Shown here one piece after another: positions 58,581-64,000 of a DNA stretch of 64,000 nt; position 1 is the first letter of the stretch; every line of letters starts with the position of its first letter. The notes beneath the pieces were generated by a model. The model was given only the letters and a program-made list of their open reading frames with translations, searched no databases and was not told the origin of the DNA. Position numbers and translations under genes: made by a program. The stretch covers positions 43,122-107,121 of the forward strand of contig NZ_PGTX01000006.1 in NCBI RefSeq assembly GCF_002797575.1, given 5' to 3'. This DNA comes from Polynucleobacter brandtiae (GTDB taxonomy: Bacteria > Pseudomonadota > Gammaproteobacteria > Burkholderiales > Burkholderiaceae).

Positions 58581-58624
58581 GATAAATTCAGAGGTAAATC
58601 TTAAGTTGGGCTACGAGAAGTCAT

Positions 58625-60190
58625 TCAGGATTTTGAGATCACTCTCGATAACAATAAAACGGGAAAAAGTCCAACTAAGACAATCGTTAAGGATGGCAAA
58701 GCCAATTCTGCAAGCCGCTCATCAGCCGCCAATTGATAGGTAGCTACAGCTAAAGTATCAAAGTTAAAGGGGCGTAAAAGCAAGGTTGCGGGCAACTCCT
58801 TCATGACATCTACAAATACAAATAGACCAGCAGTAATGAGGCTGCGTTTAAGTAAGGGTACATGCACTTTTCTCAGTATTTGAATCTTAGACAACCCTAA
58901 CAGCGCGGCAGAACCATCCATCGATGGTGTGATGCGAGAGAGCCCTGTCTCTACGCTTTGCAAACTGGAAGAGAGGAAGCGCACAACATAGGCATATACC
59001 AATACCGATATGCTGCTGGAAATCCACCAAGCCAATTGAAAGGTCTCAAGAAAAGAAAGTACGCCAATTGCTAGAACTGCTCCCGGTAATGCGTAACCAA
59101 ATCCAAGCAAACGATTTACCCAGGCCAAGCGAGGGCTAAGCCGCACTGCATAAGCAAAAAATAGTGCCAACACCACCGAAAGTAAAGCTGTTCCAGCGGC
59201 TACAAATAAGGAATTTCCTAGCCAACTGAAATACCGTATATCGATACTGAGACCCTGCTTATAAAGTAGCTGAAGTAGTGCCATAGCGGGCATTAAGAAG
59301 CCGAAAAGGAGGGTGAGGCCACAAAATATCACGGCAAAGAAACGACCACCTCCACTTAATATTTTAGGAGTCAACCTACTTTCGAATGAAGACGCATAGC
59401 GCAATTTAGAACGACTATGTTGCTCAAAGAAAAAGATCAGTAAAACAAAACTCAACAGCCCTAAGGCAAGCTGAATAGCAGCTAAGCGATCACCAAACGA
59501 GAGCCAAGCCTTGAAGATGCCGGTGGCAAAAGTTTGTACGCCAAAATAAGAGACGGCGCCAAAATCTGCTAACACCTCCATCAAAACCAAAGCCATACCT
59601 GCAAAAATTGCCGGCCTTGCCATTGGTAATACCAGCTTAGTCAACGCCTGAAGATGGCTATATCCCAAAGTTTCAGAAACTTCAATCAGTCTTCCACTAC
59701 GCTCTAAGAAGGCAGTACGGGTGATCAGGTAAACATATGGGAATAAGCAAAATGAAAAAGCCCAAATAGCTCCACCCAAAGAACGAGGGTCGGGAAAAAA
59801 CCAAAGTGACTCAGCTCCAAGCATTGTGCGCAGTGTGCTTTGTATAGGGCCAGAAAACTGCAGGAGATCCACAAAGAGATAAGCCATGACATACGTAGGA
59901 ACAGCCAGCGGCAAAATGAGCGCCCACTCAAAGATCTTCTTTCCTGGAAACTCATAACTTGCAATGATCCAAGCATTTCCAACGCCCAAGATAAAGACAC
60001 CTAAGCCTACCCCGATGATCAGAATCAGAGTAGAAATGACATACCCCCCGAGCACAAAATTCCATAAATGGCTGATCGTATCTATTGCCAACAAGGCAGA
60101 ACCGTCAATATTCGGAAATAGAAAAGGCATTGCCAAGCCAAACAGGGGCAAAAATAGCAACAAGGCAAGCAGTGCAGCAATTCGGTTCAT
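58625..60190 (-). CDS. fbpB: Ferric iron ABC transporter permease
   Basis: 521 residues with about 12 membrane helices in two fused permease halves, each with an EAA loop (EVSETLGYSHLQALTKLVLPMARP; GSAALLGLSKIQILRKVHVPLLKRS). This fused architecture is typical of FbpB/SfuB-type iron permeases. It starts 59 bp from fbpC in divergent orientation and lies 118 bp upstream of fbpA, an order different from the usual single fbpABC operon. Confidence 0.93.
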   Translation of the reverse strand: MNRIAALLALLLFLPLFGLAMPFLFPNIDGSALLAIDTISHLWNFVLGGYVISTLILIIGVGLGVFILGVGNAWIIASYEFPGKKIFEWALILPLAVPTYVMAYLFVDLLQFSGPIQSTLRTMLGAESLWFFPDPRSLGGAIWAFSFCLFPYVYLITRTAFLERSGRLIEVSETLGYSHLQALTKLVLPMARPAIFAGMALVLMEVLADFGAVSYFGVQTFATGIFKAWLSFGDRLAAIQLALGLLSFVLLIFFFEQHSRSKLRYASSFESRLTPKILSGGGRFFAVIFCGLTLLFGFLMPAMALLQLLYKQGLSIDIRYFSWLGNSLFVAAGTALLSVVLALFFAYAVRLSPRLAWVNRLLGFGYALPGAVLAIGVLSFLETFQLAWWISSSISVLVYAYVVRFLSSSLQSVETGLSRITPSMDGSAALLGLSKIQILRKVHVPLLKRSLITAGLFVFVDVMKELPATLLLRPFNFDTLAVATYQLAADERLAELALPSLTIVLVGLFPVLLLSRVISKS

Positions 60191-60249
60191 TAAATCCGTA
60201 ATCCGTTTAGACTCTAGCTCTGTATTAAACCATTAGCGCCAATGAGAAA

Positions 60250-61329
60250 ATGATCGACACCAACCCCAATCAAGCACTCCTATCCATTCAGGGGCTAGAA
60301 ATTGACTACCGCAGTCGAGAGGGGCATGGTCACGTCAGCGCTGTAAATGGTCTTGATTTAGAACTCCGTCAAGGTGAAATTGGCTGCCTTCTAGGCTCCT
60401 CTGGGTGCGGCAAGTCTACAGTGCTCAGAGCGATCTGTGGTTTTGAGCCCGTAAAAGCGGGGAACATCCTCCTACGCAATACGGTTGTCAGCTCCCCATC
60501 TACCCACCTAGCACCCAACCAAAGACGAATTGGTATGGTCTTTCAAGACTTTGCGCTTTTTCCGCATCTCACCGTCTTGGAAAATATTATTTTTGGCCTA
60601 CACCATCTCCCCAATGAAAAAAGGGCGCCTGTAGCCAGAGAGTGGCTTAAGCGAGTATTTCTATCAAACAAAGAAAAGGCCTATCCACACGAACTGAGTG
60701 GCGGCCAACAGCAGCGTGTAGCACTCGCTAGAGCAATGGCTCCTGAGCCTGATTTAATTCTGCTGGACGAACCCTTCTCCAGTTTAGATGTCGACCTAAG
60801 AGAACGTCTCGCTACAGAAATGCGTGAAATTCTTAAAAGCAATGCAATCACCGCCCTTTTAGTGACTCATGATCAATTCGAGGCATTTGCTATCGCAGAT
60901 AAAGTGGGGGTCATGGCCGATGGCAAAGTTTTGCAATGGGATGCTCCGTATGAGCTTTATCACAAACCAGTAAATCGCTATATTGCAGACTTTATTGGTC
61001 GCGGCGTCTTTGTAAAAGGCATTGTTCAACCAGGGAGAAAAGTTCACATTGAACTTGGTGAGCTGGCGCTAGAGGAGGACCAGATCTATGAAGTAGGTCA
61101 GGAGATAGATATCCTATTGCGCGCCGATGATATTGTTCACGATGACCACAGTCCAATGCAGGCAGAGGTTGTCAGAAAAACATTTCGGGGTGCTGATTTT
61201 TTATACACCCTAAAGTTACGCTCAGATGTAGAGATTTTTGCTTTTGTTCCCAGTCATCACGACCATGCGATTGGTGAAAAAATTGGCATTCACTTAGTTG
61301 CAGACCACGTAGTGACCTTTAGTGACTAA
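60250..61329 (+). CDS. fbpC: Ferric iron ABC transporter ATP-binding protein
   Basis: 359 residues. ABC domain with Walker A CLLGSSGCGKSTVLRA, Q-loop GMVFQDFALFPHL, signature LSGGQQQRVALARAM and Walker B LILLDEPFSSLD. A C-terminal TOBE-like domain (about 250-359) is typical of importers such as FbpC/PotA. It is divergent from the permease gene and separated from fbpA, so the three subunits are expressed from at least two transcription units. Confidence 0.93.
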   Translation: MIDTNPNQALLSIQGLEIDYRSREGHGHVSAVNGLDLELRQGEIGCLLGSSGCGKSTVLRAICGFEPVKAGNILLRNTVVSSPSTHLAPNQRRIGMVFQDFALFPHLTVLENIIFGLHHLPNEKRAPVAREWLKRVFLSNKEKAYPHELSGGQQQRVALARAMAPEPDLILLDEPFSSLDVDLRERLATEMREILKSNAITALLVTHDQFEAFAIADKVGVMADGKVLQWDAPYELYHKPVNRYIADFIGRGVFVKGIVQPGRKVHIELGELALEEDQIYEVGQEIDILLRADDIVHDDHSPMQAEVVRKTFRGADFLYTLKLRSDVEIFAFVPSHHDHAIGEKIGIHLVADHVVTFSD

Positions 61330-61373
61330 TCACCCTTTTGACTTGAATGAAATGACGATGTTCAAAGTCAAAT

Positions 61374-61414
61374 AAAAAAACCACCTAGTGAACAGATCCA
61401 CAGAGGTGGTTTTT
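61374..61414. terminator. Bidirectional terminator between fbpC and the small ORFs
   Basis: AAAAAAACCACCT (61374-61386) pairs with AGGTGGTTTTT (61404-61414) around a 17-nt loop. Flanking A and T tracts let it end both the fbpC transcript and the minus-strand small-ORF transcript. An imperfect inverted repeat of TTGACTT(T)GAA lies just upstream at 61338-61372. Confidence 0.85.
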
Positions 61415-61440
61415 ATTTAAGTCCTTACTGAAGGCTGAAA

Positions 61441-61557
61441 TTAGCTGCCGATCCGATGATGATCGAGATAGCACTTGGTGTAGGCTGCTCGAGCCTCAAT
61501 CCAAGCATCAAGTAAATGGTTTAAAAAATGGTTTGAATTTTGCTTCTTGATTTTCAT
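61441..61557 (-). CDS. Small ORF B, 38 residues, unknown
   Basis: An ATG at 61557 with AAGGA 8 nt upstream opens a 38-residue frame reading MKIKKQNSNHFLNHLLDAW ... DHHRIGS, with a Lys/Asn-rich start and His/Asp/Arg-rich end. It is 12 bp after small ORF A on the same strand and is followed 26 bp later by the terminator. I recognise no family. The good ribosome binding site and tandem arrangement support a real small protein. Confidence 0.45.
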   Translation of the reverse strand: MKIKKQNSNHFLNHLLDAWIEARAAYTKCYLDHHRIGS

Positions 61558-61569
61558 TTTCACATTCCT

Positions 61570-61716
61570 TTAGTGGGTAGAGCCAAAGTACTGGCTAGTT
61601 AAACGCTCTACCTCTGCATGTGACTGGGGGTGATGATTAGCAATAAAAACTTCCAAGCTACTGCGGTCATTCCATCCAGAAAATACATTGGTAAATATAT
61701 TTTTAAGTTGGGTCAT
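61570..61716 (-). CDS. Small ORF A, 48 residues, possible DUF3563-like
   Basis: An ATG at 61716 with a perfect AAGGAGG 5 nt upstream opens a 48-residue frame: MTQLKNIFTNVFSGWNDR, then SLEVFIANHHPQSHAEVERL and QYFGSTH. The 'xxFIAxxxxxAEVERLxxxY' pattern is reminiscent of the short DUF3563 proteins of Burkholderiales, but the match is by eye only. It lies 92 bp after recQ. A TAAAAT element 29 bp before the Shine-Dalgarno may be its -10 box. Confidence 0.6.
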   Translation of the reverse strand: MTQLKNIFTNVFSGWNDRSSLEVFIANHHPQSHAEVERLTSQYFGSTH

Positions 61717-61808
61717 GTTTTCCTCCTTTTAAGGGTTAACCCCTAAATTTTACACCCTTTTATGCTGCTTTGCACAAAATTCGGAGAAAAACATGATCGA
61801 CCTAGCAA

Positions 61809-63659
61809 TTAATCTCCTGAAAGAACCTCGTCGACCACATCAATAAATTGAGTGCCGTATCGCTCCAATTTGGCCTGACCTACCCCGCTAATATGACTAA
61901 AGTCCTGCAGATTTCTTGGGGCCGATTTCATAATCTCCTGCAAGGTACTGTCATGAAAAATGACATATGGGGGAACACCTTGCTCGCGCGCTAACTCGGT
62001 TCTTTTTGCTTTAAGTGCCAACCAAAGTGTTTCCTCAGCAGGATTAATAAATGAACGCGTCGCTGCCTTACCGCTTCCTGACTTAGCTGCCTTCGTTTTT
62101 ACCTTAGCAGGGTCTTTACGCAACCAGATTGCTTGCTCACCGCGCAATACTGGCAAAGCCATCGCATTAACGAGTTTTAAGCCTCCATAAGAAGCGATAT
62201 CGGCATCAAGATAACCACCTGCCACCAATTGACGATAAACACTGCTCCACTGAGCCTGATTCAGTTCTTGGCCAATACCAAAGGTGCTGACGTTTTGATG
62301 AAAATATTGCTCAATGCGAGGCGTAGATTTGCCAAGCAACACATCTATTAGATGGGTTACCCCAAACTGCTGCCCAGTTCGATAAACACAAGATAGCGCT
62401 TTTTGAACCTCTTGCGTTGCATTCCACGTCGCAACGGGCTCTAAACAGTTGTCACAGTGATTGCATTGCCCAGGATGCGCCTCACCAAAATAGCGCAAGA
62501 TCCCTTGGTGTCGGCAAGTAATGGACTCACAGTAACCCAATAGAGCGTTGAGTTTTTGACGCTCAACGCGTTTTCGGTCCTCCGAGGCCTCACCAGCATC
62601 CACCATTTGCCGCAGATTCACAACATCCCCTAAACCATAGGCCATCCAAGCATTTGCCGGCAAGCCATCGCGACCAGCACGCCCTGTTTCCTGATAGTAG
62701 CCCTCCATACTTTTGGGCAAATCAAGATGAGCTACAAAACGGACATTCGGTTTATCAATCCCCATGCCAAAAGCTACCGTAGCAACCATGATGACGCCCT
62801 CTTCACGCAAAAAACGTTTTTGGTTTGCGTTACGTATTTCGATACTCAAGCCCGCGTGATATGGCATCGCATCCCAACCGCGATCCACAAACCACTGCGC
62901 GGTATCTTCTACACTGCGACGAGATAAACAATAAATAATGCCGCAATCATCTGGATGCTCTGCCTCTAAAAATTGCTCTAGTTGCTGTTTAGCGCTATTT
63001 TTTTGCAGTACTCTATACCGAATATTGGGCCGATCAAAACTAGAAACAAATTGCTTTGCGGACTCCAGAGATAAGCGCTCTACAATTTCTGCCCTTGTAG
63101 GTGCATCCGCAGTCGCTGTTAACGCGATCCTAGGTACATTCGGAAAGCGTTCATGCAAGATCGTTAATTGTCGATACTCCGGACGAAAATCATGACCCCA
63201 CTGAGAGACGCAATGCGCCTCATCAATCGCAAACAAGGCAATGCCAGAACCAGCATTTAACTTATCCAGCGTAAATAAAAAGCTGTTGCTTAACAGCCGC
63301 TCTGGTGCGACATAGATTAAATCTAAGTCTCCAGCTAACAAGCGGCTGGTAACCCGTTGGGATTCTTGCGCATCTAAGCTGGAGTTTAAGAACGCAGCCT
63401 TTACCCCTAACTGAGTGAGGGCATCAACCTGGTTTTGCATGAGGGCAATTAAAGGAGAAACAATGACCCCAACCCCGGCACGTGTGATTGAGGGAATTTG
63501 ATAGCACAAGGATTTACCGGCGCCCGTTGGCATCAGTACCAAGGCATCGCCGCCATCAACCAAGTGTTGAACGATCGATTCTTGGGTGCCCCGAAACTGA
63601 TCGAACCCAAACACATGGCGAAGGATTTGATGGATTTGATTCATGAATGACTTGTCCAT
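61809..63659 (-). CDS. recQ: ATP-dependent DNA helicase RecQ
   Basis: 616 residues. Superfamily 2 motifs: [15 protein letters not shown] (Walker A), [20 protein letters not shown] (DEAH), [29 protein letters not shown] and [11 protein letters not shown] zinc-binding RecQ-C segment ([17 protein letters not shown] with CNHCDNC) and winged helix follow, and the HRDC domain is at about 530-610 ([19 protein letters not shown]). RecQ unwinds recombination intermediates. A second ATG at 63644 is a possible start. Confidence 0.96.
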   Translation of the reverse strand: MDKSFMNQIHQILRHVFGFDQFRGTQESIVQHLVDGGDALVLMPTGAGKSLCYQIPSITRAGVGVIVSPLIALMQNQVDALTQLGVKAAFLNSSLDAQESQRVTSRLLAGDLDLIYVAPERLLSNSFLFTLDKLNAGSGIALFAIDEAHCVSQWGHDFRPEYRQLTILHERFPNVPRIALTATADAPTRAEIVERLSLESAKQFVSSFDRPNIRYRVLQKNSAKQQLEQFLEAEHPDDCGIIYCLSRRSVEDTAQWFVDRGWDAMPYHAGLSIEIRNANQKRFLREEGVIMVATVAFGMGIDKPNVRFVAHLDLPKSMEGYYQETGRAGRDGLPANAWMAYGLGDVVNLRQMVDAGEASEDRKRVERQKLNALLGYCESITCRHQGILRYFGEAHPGQCNHCDNCLEPVATWNATQEVQKALSCVYRTGQQFGVTHLIDVLLGKSTPRIEQYFHQNVSTFGIGQELNQAQWSSVYRQLVAGGYLDADIASYGGLKLVNAMALPVLRGEQAIWLRKDPAKVKTKAAKSGSGKAATRSFINPAEETLWLALKAKRTELAREQGVPPYVIFHDSTLQEIMKSAPRNLQDFSHISGVGQAKLERYGTQFIDVVDEVLSGD

Positions 63660-63905
63660 CTTTGGCTGAGGTATTACGTATTAACTTGGCGGTGGACACA
63701 GTCTCCATCCATATTGTCTCAGCATCCTACCCTGCTTACAGGGAAATTTACAGGGTACTGATGATTAAAACCCCATCAAGAATCATGAAAAAGCCTATTA
63801 AATGAGCTAACAAATCAAAAATTGCTCTAAATAAGCCTTACATAACAGGGAAAAACAGGGAAAAATATAGGCTTCGATATAACTAAACGACTGTCAAAAT
63901 GCTAC
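63660..63905. repeat. Intergenic region with CAGGG(AAA) repeats
   Basis: No gene is visible. Short direct repeats of the type ACAGGGAAA/ACAGGGT occur at 63738-63756 and twice at 63845-63865, upstream of the insertion element. They may be remnants of a mobile element end or simple AT-rich intergenic sequence. Confidence 0.4.
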
Positions 63906-64000
63906 TGACCTGTCCTGGGATTTTCAGACCAAACTAATTTAGAGATAATGACTCCTCCTTGACTAAAAGGAGTAGTACATGAAGAGAGCCCGATTTACGG
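63906..64000 (+). mobile_element. Left end of an IS3-like insertion sequence (cut by the window)
   Basis: TGACCTGTCC at 63906, resembling the terminal inverted repeat of IS3-family elements, is followed by a short leader and the start of a transposase-like orfA. The right end is outside the window. Confidence 0.5.
63979..64000 (+). CDS. Transposase OrfA-like start (partial)
   Basis: An ATG at 63979 with AAGGAG 6 nt upstream begins MKRARFT, as in the helix-turn-helix OrfA of IS3-family elements. Only seven codons are in the window. Confidence 0.55.

Noticed and set aside
1..64000. CRISPR arrays, tRNA and rRNA genes
   Set aside because: No regularly spaced repeat array and no tRNA-like or rRNA-like stretch was seen in the intergenic gaps; the only tandem repeat is the 12-bp one inside scpB.

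Overview
The window looks like a chromosomal segment of a small-genome freshwater betaproteobacterium of the family Burkholderiaceae. Polynucleobacter is the best guess, inferred from the gene set and order, the moderate GC, the many orphan tripartite-tricarboxylate (Bug/TctC) binding proteins and the Burkholderiales-type RluB with long tails. No rRNA, tRNA or CRISPR array was found. Genes are densely packed, and many overlap by 1-14 bp.

Region 1 (1-12.4 kb, all minus strand) holds translation and transcription housekeeping genes: a partial tex, typA, truB, rbfA, infB, nusA, rimP, rluB and scpB. The rimP-nusA-infB-rbfA-truB operon has a structured leader. Its hairpin plus U-tract lies 24 nt before a UUG start codon of rimP, which suggests transcription attenuation.

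Region 2 (12.5-22.2 kb) holds a Tat-lipoprotein patatin, an NlpC/P60-fold protein that lacks the catalytic cysteine, a yejABEF-type oligopeptide ABC transporter operon, fabI and a chrA-type transporter whose UUG start overlaps the fabI stop.

Region 3 (22.2-35.6 kb) has five parts: (a) a MaoC-type hydratase, MmgE/PrpD, CitE-like lyase and TctC run that suggests CoA-linked organic acid catabolism; (b) an overlapping trio of a GT-C glycosyltransferase, a sialidase-like protein and a membrane protein; (c) a flavocytochrome c sulfide dehydrogenase pair; (d) DUF3422 and a membrane-anchored TAXI protein; (e) a pirin.

Region 4 (35.6-44.2 kb) is a catabolic island for a sugar acid or hydroxy acid. 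It has an SMP-30 lactonase, GntR regulator, Ldh2-type dehydrogenase, TctC, hydroxyacyl-CoA-type dehydrogenase, enolase-superfamily enzyme, second TctC and UxaA/GarD-type dehydratase.

Region 5 (44.3-57.4 kb) holds cbpAM, an APC permease, an ABC-F ATPase, a P-loop kinase, a COG2509 flavoprotein, yaeQ with a PIN protein, an LLM oxidoreductase, slyX, AsmA, and an unusual fusion of a histone-H1-like lysine tail to a YbjN-like domain.

Region 6 (57.4-64 kb) holds a ferric iron ABC transporter (fbpA, fbpB, fbpC) with a candidate Fur site, two unannotated small ORFs with strong ribosome binding sites downstream of recQ, and the left end of an IS3-like insertion element at the window edge.
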